A stretch of 56,693 nucleotides of DNA from NCBI GenBank assembly GCA_938023515.1, contig CALJDR010000001.1:1-56693 (forward strand). The letters run 5' to 3'. Source of the DNA: an uncultured Flavobacteriales bacterium (GTDB lineage Bacteria; Bacteroidota; Bacteroidia; Flavobacteriales; UBA1820). The position numbers and the translations under genes are program-made. Shown piece after piece: positions 49,964 to 56,693 of the stretch (positions are counted from its first letter, which is position 1; each line of letters begins with the position of its first letter). A model generated the notes under the pieces. The model was not told the origin of the DNA. It searched no databases and saw nothing but the letters and a program-made list of their open reading frames with translations.

Positions 49964-51751
49964 TTAGCGGTACAGCGGGCGGCATTTTTCGGCCAGCCAG
50001 CGGGCATCCTCGCCCGAGAGCAGGGGAAGAACCTTTTCCAGCACCATGGCATGGTAACCGTTGAGCCATTCCAGTTCTCCGTCGGAAAGCAACGGAACTT
50101 CCACCAGTTTAGTCTCGATCGGGGCCAGGGTAAGAGGCTCGAAACCCAGGAAACGGCCGTTCTCGTTTTCGAAAGCTTCGTGGACTGTGATACAGTTTTC
50201 TATCCGGATGCCGAAGGCTCCGGCCTTATAATAGCCCGGTTCGTCTGAAATGACCATCCCGACCTCGAACGGCACGCCGGTGGTCACCCCCCGGTTGCCG
50301 AAACTGATCGGGCCTTCGTGTACGTTCATCGCCGCGCCCACGCCGTGGCCCGTTCCATGGCCGTAGTTGTATCCCAGCGCCCACATCTGGCAGCGTCCTA
50401 CCGCATCGAGCTGTGTGCCGCTGTACCCGTAGGGGAATACCAGCCGCTCGAGGGCTATATGGGCCTTCAGCACGGCCGTATAAGCTTTTTTCTCTTCGGA
50501 GGTCGGGGTGCCGATGTACAGGGTCCGGGTAATGTCCGTCGTCCCGTCAGTATATTGGCCACCGGAATCGATCAGCAGCATCCCGCTGCCCTGTATCTTT
50601 TTGGCCGATCCTTTCTTGGGGCTGTAGTGGACGATGGCCCCGTTGTCGCGGAAACCGACGATAGGCGCGAAGCTCTCGCTGATGTAGCCCGACTGTTTGG
50701 CGCGTATTTTACCGACCAGGCCGGCCAGGTCGGCTTCGTCCCAGCCGTTCTTTTCGGACTCTTCTTCCGCCAGGCGGTAGAATTCGGCCAGTGCTACGGC
50801 ATCTTTGAGCATGGCACGGTGTTCACCCTCGATCTCCGAGGGGTTTTTGATGCATTTCATCATGACCACCGGAGAGGTACTTTCAATGACCTTTACCTCT
50901 TGGGGCACGAGTGAGCCATGATAGGCGGAGAATTTGGCCGGATCGACGCACAGTGCGCTGCCGGTCTGGGTAGCCAGCCATTTTTCCACGTCCACATAAG
51001 GGCGCACCTCTACGGCGGCGGATTGCAGGTAGTTCTTGACTTGCGAAGGCAATTTGGCCGCATCGATGAACAGAATGGCGTTTTTCGGTGTAACGGCCAG
51101 GTAAGCATACGTGACCGGGTTGAACGCGACGTCCCCGCCCCGGATGTTCAGGGCGTAGGCCACTTCATCCAAAGCGTCGATCAGGATGGACTCGGCGCCC
51201 TTTTCAGCGATGAATTTCCGTATCCTGTCCATTTTTTCCCGGGCCGAAACGCCGGCCGTATGCGTGTCGTGTACGTATACATCGGTCACCGGCATGCCGG
51301 GGCGTCCCTCGGTCCATACCTGGGCCGGGTCAAAATCCACTTTCAGTTTTATCCCTTTGCCGGCAAATGCGCTTTCCATGTACCGGGCCAAAGCGCGGGA
51401 GAATACTCGTCCGTCCACCCCGACCACCGATCCGGCAGGCAGGTTCCCGGCCACCCAGGCTACCCATTCGGGCTCGGTCTGTACCTGGAGTTTATGGAGT
51501 TTCACTTCGCTGCCCGACAATTGCTGTTCCGCCTGAAGGAAATACCGGGAATCCGCCCAGAGGCCTGCATGGTCAGCGGTAACGACCACCGTCCCGGCCG
51601 ATCCGGTAAAACCGGATATCCAGGCCCGCAAAGCAAAACGTGGCGCGGAATATTCGCTCTGGTGCGCATCGGAGGAGGGGATGATTACGGCATCTACCCC
51701 CGCAGCTTTCATGGCCTGCCGGAGGGCTTTTATCTTTTCGTCTGTCGTCAT
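49964..51751 (-). CDS. pepP: Xaa-Pro aminopeptidase (M24B)
   Basis: A 595-residue metallopeptidase that removes N-terminal residues preceding proline. It has the three-domain layout of the long M24B enzymes, with two creatinase-like N-terminal domains and a C-terminal pita-bread domain. The dinuclear metal ligands are expected at the two Asp of LLIDSGGQYTDGTTDITRT, the His of HGTGHGVG, and the Glu of ISDEPGYYK and RIENC. No signal peptide is seen, so it is cytoplasmic. It may finish degradation of proline-containing peptides delivered by exported peptidases such as the S46 enzyme nearby. Confidence 0.93.
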   Translation of the reverse strand: MTTDEKIKALRQAMKAAGVDAVIIPSSDAHQSEYSAPRFALRAWISGFTGSAGTVVVTADHAGLWADSRYFLQAEQQLSGSEVKLHKLQVQTEPEWVAWVAGNLPAGSVVGVDGRVFSRALARYMESAFAGKGIKLKVDFDPAQVWTEGRPGMPVTDVYVHDTHTAGVSAREKMDRIRKFIAEKGAESILIDALDEVAYALNIRGGDVAFNPVTYAYLAVTPKNAILFIDAAKLPSQVKNYLQSAAVEVRPYVDVEKWLATQTGSALCVDPAKFSAYHGSLVPQEVKVIESTSPVVMMKCIKNPSEIEGEHRAMLKDAVALAEFYRLAEEESEKNGWDEADLAGLVGKIRAKQSGYISESFAPIVGFRDNGAIVHYSPKKGSAKKIQGSGMLLIDSGGQYTDGTTDITRTLYIGTPTSEEKKAYTAVLKAHIALERLVFPYGYSGTQLDAVGRCQMWALGYNYGHGTGHGVGAAMNVHEGPISFGNRGVTTGVPFEVGMVISDEPGYYKAGAFGIRIENCITVHEAFENENGRFLGFEPLTLAPIETKLVEVPLLSDGELEWLNGYHAMVLEKVLPLLSGEDARWLAEKCRPLYR

Positions 51752-51958
51752 GGTATATTGTTTTTATGTATTATGCAGTTACATCCTGAATGAACAGGAG
51801 GCTGGTTACAGCCGGTTAAAGGTAGCGAAAAAATGCCGCTGTTCATCGTTTTCCGCAAAAAAGATGTCCGGTAGTCCGCATGCAGGAATTTTAAAAGGGC
51901 AGAGGGGGCTTCGTGTGATTTTAAGGTTCCGCTATGTTTTTGCGACAGGATAAAATCG

Positions 51959-51966
51959 TATTTTTG
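51959..51966 (+). promoter_or_regulatory. Probable -7 box for the rhomboid gene
   Basis: TATTTTTG is an exact TAnnTTTG, 28 nt before the start. A TTTG lies 16 bp upstream, shorter than the usual spacing. The rest of the 243-bp divergent gap shows nothing I can name. Confidence 0.5.
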
Positions 51967-51994
51967 CCGGTAACCAACAGAAATATATCGCACC

Positions 51995-52648
51995 ATGCCC
52001 GAACTTTCCGTCCTGCTGCTTTTCGCTGCCATTCTCTTTATGACGGTCAAAGGATTCCGCGACCCGGTCTTCTTCCGCAAATACCTTTTCGAGGTAAGCG
52101 ACGTAAAATACAAGAAAGAATATTACCGTTTGTTTACCAGCGGGTTTTTGCATGTGGACTGGATGCACCTGCTGTTCAACATGATCACTTTGTATTTCTT
52201 CTACACCATCCCGTTTGCGGTGATGGGGGAAGTGCGGTTCTTTATCCTTTACTTCGTTTCGCTGGGGCTTTCGAGTTATTTCTCGTATGTGGTCAACAAG
52301 AACAACAACAATTATGCCGCCGTCGGGGCTTCGGGCGCTGTATCGGCCGTATTATTCTCGGCTATTATCCTGAACCCCACGCTGAAACTCATTATATTTC
52401 CTATCCCGATCCCCATCCCGGGCTATATATTTGCGGTAGCCTACTTATTGTTTACCATGTACGGGATGCGCAGTTCGCTGGGTAATATTGGCCATTCTGC
52501 GCACATGGGCGGGGCGGCGGCCGGAATATTGCTGACCATCCTGATGGTGCCCAAAGTGCTGACCGTCCACCCTGTGATGACGCTTGTCATTTCGGCGCTG
52601 GTGGTGGGGCTGATCCTCTGGGAACTGAAAAGGCGGAAATTGTTTTAG
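51995..52648 (+). CDS. Rhomboid-family intramembrane serine protease
   Basis: A 217-residue protein with six predicted helices. The catalytic Ser113 is in GASG and the catalytic His170 in HSAHMGG. The L1-region motif is YRLFTSGFLHVDWMHLLFNM. This is the basic six-helix bacterial form. Natural substrates are unknown. The 3' end overlaps the convergent phosphoribosyltransferase gene by 4 bp, with no room for a terminator. Confidence 0.9.
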   Translation: MPELSVLLLFAAILFMTVKGFRDPVFFRKYLFEVSDVKYKKEYYRLFTSGFLHVDWMHLLFNMITLYFFYTIPFAVMGEVRFFILYFVSLGLSSYFSYVVNKNNNNYAAVGASGAVSAVLFSAIILNPTLKLIIFPIPIPIPGYIFAVAYLLFTMYGMRSSLGNIGHSAHMGGAAAGILLTILMVPKVLTVHPVMTLVISALVVGLILWELKRRKLF

Positions 52649-53145
52649 CTCAGGCAGGCGTAGATTTTCCCGTCCTTCTCGAAGACGACATCTACGTGTT
52701 CGTGCATTGAGGTGGACAGCGACAGGCCTTTAAAATCCACTTTTACAGGATATAGTTTGTGGTTTCGGTCGACCAATACCGCCGTGTTGAGTTTTTTCAG
52801 GGGTACCGAAAGCAGGTGGCGGATGGCATGCACCAAGACTGTTCCGCTGTTGAGCACGTCATCTACCAATATGACCGGTTTGTCGGACATCTCCTTTAAT
52901 TCCGTATCCATTTCAAACGGGGCATATAAATCCTTTTTATTTACCTTTAAACATACCAGACGGACATCGCCCTGTGTGATCTTTTTCAGCTGTTCGGCGA
53001 TCAGGGCAGCTATGCGGTAACCACTGTTGGCCACCCCTACGATATAGACGGTCTTTTCGCCCAGGTTCGACTCGTAGATCTGATAGGCTATCCGGCGTAC
53101 TCTCAGCCGTATGTCTTCATCCGAAAGGATAATGTCTTTTTGCAT
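52645..53145 (-). CDS. PyrR-like phosphoribosyltransferase
   Basis: A 166-residue type I phosphoribosyltransferase. The PRPP motif is VILVDDVLNSGTV. The downstream segment LVDRNHKLYPVKVDFKGLSLS parallels the PyrR pattern (LVDRGHRELP-like, from memory), and the N-terminal hood is basic. PyrR proteins regulate pyr operons and salvage uracil, but hypoxanthine-type specificity cannot be excluded. pyrE lies 9 kb away and no other pyr gene is adjacent. A -7 box is 26 nt upstream. Confidence 0.75.
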   Translation of the reverse strand: MQKDIILSDEDIRLRVRRIAYQIYESNLGEKTVYIVGVANSGYRIAALIAEQLKKITQGDVRLVCLKVNKKDLYAPFEMDTELKEMSDKPVILVDDVLNSGTVLVHAIRHLLSVPLKKLNTAVLVDRNHKLYPVKVDFKGLSLSTSMHEHVDVVFEKDGKIYACLS

Positions 53146-53171
53146 TTCGGCGTATTTTTTAATAAGTGAGA

Positions 53172-53179
53172 CAAAGATA
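53172..53179 (-). promoter_or_regulatory. Probable -7 box for the PyrR-like gene
   Basis: On the minus strand TATCTTTG matches TAnnTTTG exactly, 26 nt before the start. It is divergent from the box at 53211. Confidence 0.5.
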
Positions 53180-53210
53180 AAAAATAGTATCGGTTTCCCC
53201 GGAAAATAAT

Positions 53211-53218
53211 TACTTTTG
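53211..53218 (+). promoter_or_regulatory. Probable -7 box for the lipoprotein gene
   Basis: TACTTTTG matches TAnnTTTG exactly, 26 nt before the start codon. Confidence 0.5.
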
Positions 53219-53244
53219 CAATAGAAAAACCTTATGGAAAAAAG

Positions 53245-53781
53245 ATGAAAAAAGCTCTGCTGATTGCATCCGTGATACTGGTAGCGGTATCTTCCTGCAA
53301 TTCAAAACCGGATACAACCCTTTCCGAGGACAATATAAGGCATGCCGTATGGTCGGACGAAAAGATTTTCGACCTGCTTCCCGACAATGCTAAAATGGCT
53401 GTTTGTGCATTTAACGGCTCGCATGAGACCGTCGATTCGTTGTCTTCCCTGTTCACCGATTGCCACAGCACGGTAGTAATTTACCGGGGAAAGGCAGGGT
53501 ATATCCTGAAAGATAATACGACTACCTGCCAGACGATAGGCACATCAGATGACCTGATATACTACGAAAAGTCCGGTGAGCCGGTATTGCATTTTATACA
53601 GCGTTATTTGCCGGCCATGGATATGACCATGCAGACGATCGTGCTTTTTGAGAAAGGAGTGTATAAAAATGCTTTCTCCCGTTCGGTAAGCGGGAATATG
53701 CCGGCCCTTCTTTCGGCCGAGCAGTTTACCACTTATGAACCTATACTGGGCGAACACCGGGTAGAGAAATACGAAAAATAA
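53245..53781 (+). CDS. Lipoprotein of unknown function
   Basis: A 178-residue protein. The N-terminal signal MKKALLIASVILVAVSSC has a lipobox with Cys18, followed by Asn-Ser-Lys. The mature part has no motif I recognise; it contains three further Cys (near residues 54, 72 and 90) and mixed alpha/beta character. Anchoring in the outer membrane is likely but not certain. It is followed after 21 bp by a UPF0126 gene and may be co-transcribed with it. Confidence 0.75.
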   Translation: MKKALLIASVILVAVSSCNSKPDTTLSEDNIRHAVWSDEKIFDLLPDNAKMAVCAFNGSHETVDSLSSLFTDCHSTVVIYRGKAGYILKDNTTTCQTIGTSDDLIYYEKSGEPVLHFIQRYLPAMDMTMQTIVLFEKGVYKNAFSRSVSGNMPALLSAEQFTTYEPILGEHRVEKYEK

Positions 53782-53802
53782 CATTTTAGAGAGCCAGGGA
53801 TA

Positions 53803-54435
53803 ATGGATACCGGTCAGCTTCTCACGATCCTCGACCTTTCCGGAGTTTGGGCGTTCGCCGTCTCCGGCGCATTGACGGCCATGCAGAAACGCATGGACAT
53901 CTTCGGGGTGCTTATCGTAGCCTTCGGTACTTCTTTTGCCGGCGGTACGATCCGGGACATTCTGATAAACCGTCCTGTGTTCTGGCTGCACAACGAAACC
54001 TACCTCTATATCCTGTTCATTTCAGTGCCGGTAGCGGTATTGTTCCGCAATTACCTGCAGTACCTGCGCAAGGCATTGTTCTTTTTCGATACCATCGGGT
54101 TGGGCGTGTATACGGTGATCGGGATACAGATCGGGTTGACCTGGGGATACAGTCCGATGCTCGGCATCTGCCTGGGTACGCTTACGGCTTGCTTCGGCGG
54201 GGTAGTGCGCGACCTGTTGTGCAACCAGATCCCACTGATATTCCACCGGGAAATATATGCTACCATCAGTGTGGTGGGAGGTGTCGGCTATACTGTGATG
54301 ATGCACCTGGAGGTTCCGGAGAACGTCACGACGCTCGTTACCCTCTTCAGTATCATTGCGGCGCGATTCCTGGTAGTGCGGTTCAAATGGTCCATGCCGG
54401 CCATCAACCTGCACGATAATATGCCCCACGCCTAA
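53803..54435 (+). CDS. TRIC/UPF0126-family membrane protein
   Basis: A 210-residue protein with about seven helices arranged as two repeats, each with a Gly-Gly-x-x-Arg-Asp motif: AGGTIRDILINRPVFWL in the first and GGVVRDLLCNQIPLIF in the second. Family members include YadS-like proteins and prokaryotic TRIC cation channels; a glycine-transporter label is also used. Ion or substrate is not deducible. It is closed by a terminator 21 bp after the stop. Confidence 0.85.
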   Translation: MDTGQLLTILDLSGVWAFAVSGALTAMQKRMDIFGVLIVAFGTSFAGGTIRDILINRPVFWLHNETYLYILFISVPVAVLFRNYLQYLRKALFFFDTIGLGVYTVIGIQIGLTWGYSPMLGICLGTLTACFGGVVRDLLCNQIPLIFHREIYATISVVGGVGYTVMMHLEVPENVTTLVTLFSIIAARFLVVRFKWSMPAINLHDNMPHA

Positions 54436-54456
54436 GTCGCTTTTTGTCAAAAGACC

Positions 54457-54490
54457 ACGGTTCTCGCTACTCGCAGAACCGTTTTTTTTG
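54457..54490 (+). terminator. Terminator after the UPF0126 gene
   Basis: ACGGTTCT (54457-54464) and AGAACCGT (54475-54482) with a 10-nt loop, followed by eight T. Confidence 0.8.
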
Positions 54491-54498
54491 TATATTTG
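54491..54498 (+). promoter_or_regulatory. Probable -7 box for the M42 peptidase gene
   Basis: TATATTTG is an exact TAnnTTTG directly after the preceding terminator, 90 nt before the start codon. Confidence 0.45.
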
Positions 54499-54588
54499 AA
54501 TAAATATAGGGAATGCCGAACGCTATTCGAACTGGTTTGAAAATGGTCGAAGCAATCCTACTATTATCTAAATAAAATCCAGAGAGAT

Positions 54589-55683
54589 ATGAATGCAATA
54601 GATGCTAAAGCCGAGGAATTCCTCAAAAAATACATCGATACCCCGTCGCCGACCGGATTCGAATACGGCGGCCTTAAACTGTGGCTGGACTACATCCGTC
54701 CCTGCGTAGATCGCGTATTTACCGACGTGTACGGCACCGCGGTTGGGGTCGTCAATCCCGACAAACCGTATAAAGTGGTCATCGAAGGCCATGCCGACGA
54801 AATATCATGGTTTGTAAACTACATATCGTCCGAAGGGCTTATCTACGTGGTGCGCAATGGCGGTTCAGACCATATGACCGCTCCGTCCAAGACCGTCAAC
54901 ATCCATACCGAGAAGAACGGCATCGTACGCGGTGTATTTGGCTGGCCGGCAATCCATACCCGCCTGCGGGCCGGTATCGCCAAGGAAGAAACCCCCAAGG
55001 TGGACAATCTGTTTATCGACGTGGGTGCTTCCGATAAGGCCGGTGTGGAAAAACTCGGTATCCAGGTGGGCGACGTGATCACGTATCCCGACGAATTCTT
55101 CGTGCTCAATGGCGAACGTTACGTAGGCCGTGCGCTCGACAACCGGATGGGGGGCTTTATGATAGCCCGCGTGGCGCATATGCTGAAAGAAAACGGAGTG
55201 CAGCTACCCTTTTCCCTGTATCTGGTCAATTCCGTGCAGGAAGAAGTAGGGCTCAATGGTGCTCAGATGATATCGCGGACCATCGTCCCCGATGCGGCCA
55301 TCGTGACTGACGTAACGCACGATACCTCCACTCCGATGATAGACGCCAAGGTGGAAGGCGATGTGCGCTGCGGCCGCGGCCCGGTGATATCCCGCGCTCC
55401 GGCGGTGCAGAACAACCTGCGGGCTGTGGTGGTGGATGCCGCCCGGAAAAACGATATTCCTTATCAGCTTGCCGCTCATTCGCGCAGTACAGGTACGGAC
55501 ACCGATGCGTTCGCGTTCTCTGGCAAAGGGATCGCTTCGGCGCTTATTTCCCTGCCGCTGCGCTACATGCACACCACGGTAGAGATGGTCGCTAAGCAGG
55601 ACGTGGAAAATACGATCCGCCTGATTTACCAGACCCTGCTCTCGATCGAGGCAGGCGAGGATTTCCGCTACATAAAACTCTGA
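54589..55683 (+). CDS. M42-family aminopeptidase (glutamyl aminopeptidase/deblocking type)
   Basis: A 364-residue cytoplasmic dinuclear metalloaminopeptidase. Metal ligands appear as His in EGHADEI, bridging Asp in RALDNRMGG, Glu-Glu in QEEVGLNGA (catalytic base plus ligand), Asp in VTDVTHD, and His in MHTTVEM. M42 enzymes form tetrahedral dodecamers and trim peptides. Family and length fit well. manA starts 14 bp downstream and may be co-transcribed. Confidence 0.92.
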   Translation: MNAIDAKAEEFLKKYIDTPSPTGFEYGGLKLWLDYIRPCVDRVFTDVYGTAVGVVNPDKPYKVVIEGHADEISWFVNYISSEGLIYVVRNGGSDHMTAPSKTVNIHTEKNGIVRGVFGWPAIHTRLRAGIAKEETPKVDNLFIDVGASDKAGVEKLGIQVGDVITYPDEFFVLNGERYVGRALDNRMGGFMIARVAHMLKENGVQLPFSLYLVNSVQEEVGLNGAQMISRTIVPDAAIVTDVTHDTSTPMIDAKVEGDVRCGRGPVISRAPAVQNNLRAVVVDAARKNDIPYQLAAHSRSTGTDTDAFAFSGKGIASALISLPLRYMHTTVEMVAKQDVENTIRLIYQTLLSIEAGEDFRYIKL

Positions 55684-55697
55684 GGGTGGCAAAAGAA

Positions 55698-56647
55698 ATG
55701 CTTTATCCCCTGACTTTCCGCCCGATCTTTAAAGACAAGATATGGGGCGGGGACAAGATCCATTCCGTGCTGGGAAAAGAGTATCCCGGCCTGCCCAACT
55801 GCGGGGAGACCTGGGAAATATCCGCCGTGGAGGGGAATGTTTCCGTCGTTTCCACAGGCCCTCTGGCGGGTAAAGACCTGCGGAATTTGATGGAAGAGTA
55901 CGGGGCTGCTTTGCTTGGCGGGAGAATATTGGCCAAATACGGGAAGAACTTTCCCCTTTTGGTGAAATTCATCAGCGCGGCGGACGACCTGTCCATTCAG
56001 GTACATCCGGGGGATGAAATGGCGCAGCGGTATCACGGAAGTTACGGGAAGACCGAAATGTGGTATGTACTGGATGCCGACCCCGGCGCCCGGCTGATCT
56101 CCGGTTTCGTGCGGCCCGTTACCCGGGAGGAGTATCTGGAATATTTCGAATCCGGCCGCCTGGAACAGCTTTTGCTGAGCGTCCCGGTGGAAAAAGGCGA
56201 TTGCTTTTTCCTGCCGCCCGGCCGCGTGCATTCCATAGGCCGGGGGATCCTGCTGGCCGAGATACAGCAGTCTTCGGACGTGACTTACCGCATTTATGAT
56301 TTCGACCGTACGGACGCCTCCGGGCACCGGCGCGAACTGCATGTGGAGCAGGCGCTCCGGGCAATGGATTTTTCCGCTTCCGGCGATCCGAAAACCCATT
56401 ACCGGCAAACGGATGCCGGAGCCGTGGCGCTGGTCGAATGCCCGTATTTCGGGACCGATCTACTGAAGACCGGCGGGCGTTTTGCCCGCGATTATTCGGA
56501 TGCCGGCAGTTTTGTGATGCTTACCTGCGTAGAAGGGAACGGAAAGATCGTCACCCGCGGAGGGGAAACTACAATTGCCAAGGGCCAATGTGTGCTGTTG
56601 CCCGCTGAAGTGGCTGATGATGTAGAGATCGTTCCACAGGAGTATAT
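55698..56647 (+). CDS. manA: Mannose-6-phosphate isomerase, class I, 3' end lost
   Basis: The first about 316 residues of a zinc-dependent isomerase linking fructose-6-phosphate and mannose-6-phosphate. Motifs are IFKDKIWGG, CGETWEIS, SIQVHPGD, KTEMWYVLDADPGA and PPGRVHSIG, which contain the Gln/His/Glu/His zinc ligands. The short Bacillus-type form ends near residue 320, so only a few codons are missing. The reading frame stays open to the window end, but everything from 56648 on is adapter (CLLYTSPSPRDS). A GTG at 55686 is an alternative in-frame start. Confidence 0.9.
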
Positions 56648-56693
56648 CTGTCTCTTATACACATCTCCGAGCCCACGAGACTCGACGTCATCT
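56648..56693. other. Nextera sequencing adapter (non-genomic)
   Basis: 56648-56666 is the Tn5 mosaic end CTGTCTCTTATACACATCT, and 56667-56681 is the Nextera read-2 adapter tail CCGAGCCCACGAGAC. Bases 56682-56689 (TCGACGTC) read as an i7 index and 56690-56693 (ATCT) as the start of the P7 primer. This is library adapter left on a contig end. Confidence 0.97.

Noticed and set aside
56648..56666. The Tn5 mosaic end as evidence of a real transposon insertion
   Set aside because: It is followed by the commercial adapter tail, an index and the P7 start rather than transposon genes, and it is at the contig end.

Overview
The window looks like a Bacteroidales chromosome fragment, most likely an Alistipes-like member of the Rikenellaceae (inference, moderate confidence). 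The coding DNA is GC-rich. Shine-Dalgarno sites are not evident. Many genes are preceded by the Bacteroidetes -7 box TAnnTTTG, sometimes with a TTTG -33 box 18-20 bp upstream. Family content also fits: an S46 dipeptidyl-peptidase, a DUF6132 small protein, a ParC with an acidic tail, and a trp operon beginning with trpB. It is an assembled short-read contig rather than a natural end-to-end piece. The first 55 bases are an exact copy of bases 4114-4168, and the last 46 bases are Nextera adapter plus index, not genome.

Layout. 1-137 is the right end of an interspersed repeat that runs into the gph promoter. 138-3724 carries gph and then pstC-pstA-pstB for phosphate uptake, with no pstS or phoU in view. 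3755-4219 is a full repeat copy lying between the 3' ends of pstB and trpG. 4200-7646 (minus strand) is a trp operon trpB-trpE-trpG, preceded by a 27-residue leader peptide with three consecutive Trp codons and an attenuator hairpin. 7757-8147 is a second repeat copy, followed by aroB. 9340-11270 holds rarA and a TatD hydrolase. 11488-16963 (minus) holds superoxide dismutase and parE-parC. 17176-24120 holds an acyl-CoA synthetase, a LysR regulator, a MATE exporter with a structured leader, cysQ, deoC and a flippase-like membrane protein.

24369-34774 is a dense plus-strand series that may be one transcription unit: lpxL-type acyltransferase, glycosyltransferase, RluA pseudouridine synthase, L-serine dehydratase, an AT-rich GIY-YIG-like nuclease, murB, a second glycosyltransferase, an ECF sigma factor, lipA and glgX. 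It mixes envelope building with central metabolism. 34921-44338 holds uvrA, gap and pfkA (glycolysis), an SLC13 transporter with RCK domains, a LuxC-type acyl-CoA reductase with a Nudix protein, and pyrE. 44378-56647 holds an SRPBCC protein, a split chromate transporter, an S46 peptidase, a coiled-coil membrane protein, Xaa-Pro aminopeptidase, a rhomboid protease, a PyrR-like phosphoribosyltransferase, a lipoprotein, a TRIC/UPF0126 membrane protein, an M42 aminopeptidase and a 3'-truncated manA.

The strongest candidates for undescribed biology are three. First, a family of roughly 400-465 bp non-coding elements with terminal inverted repeats, three conserved hairpins and a stem whose two arms covary between copies; these elements end operons, supply the last codons of trpG and part of the gph promoter. 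Second, a trp leader-peptide attenuator. Third, a three-way-junction RNA leader with mutually exclusive pairings upstream of the MATE exporter gene. No tRNA, rRNA, CRISPR array or intact insertion sequence was seen.
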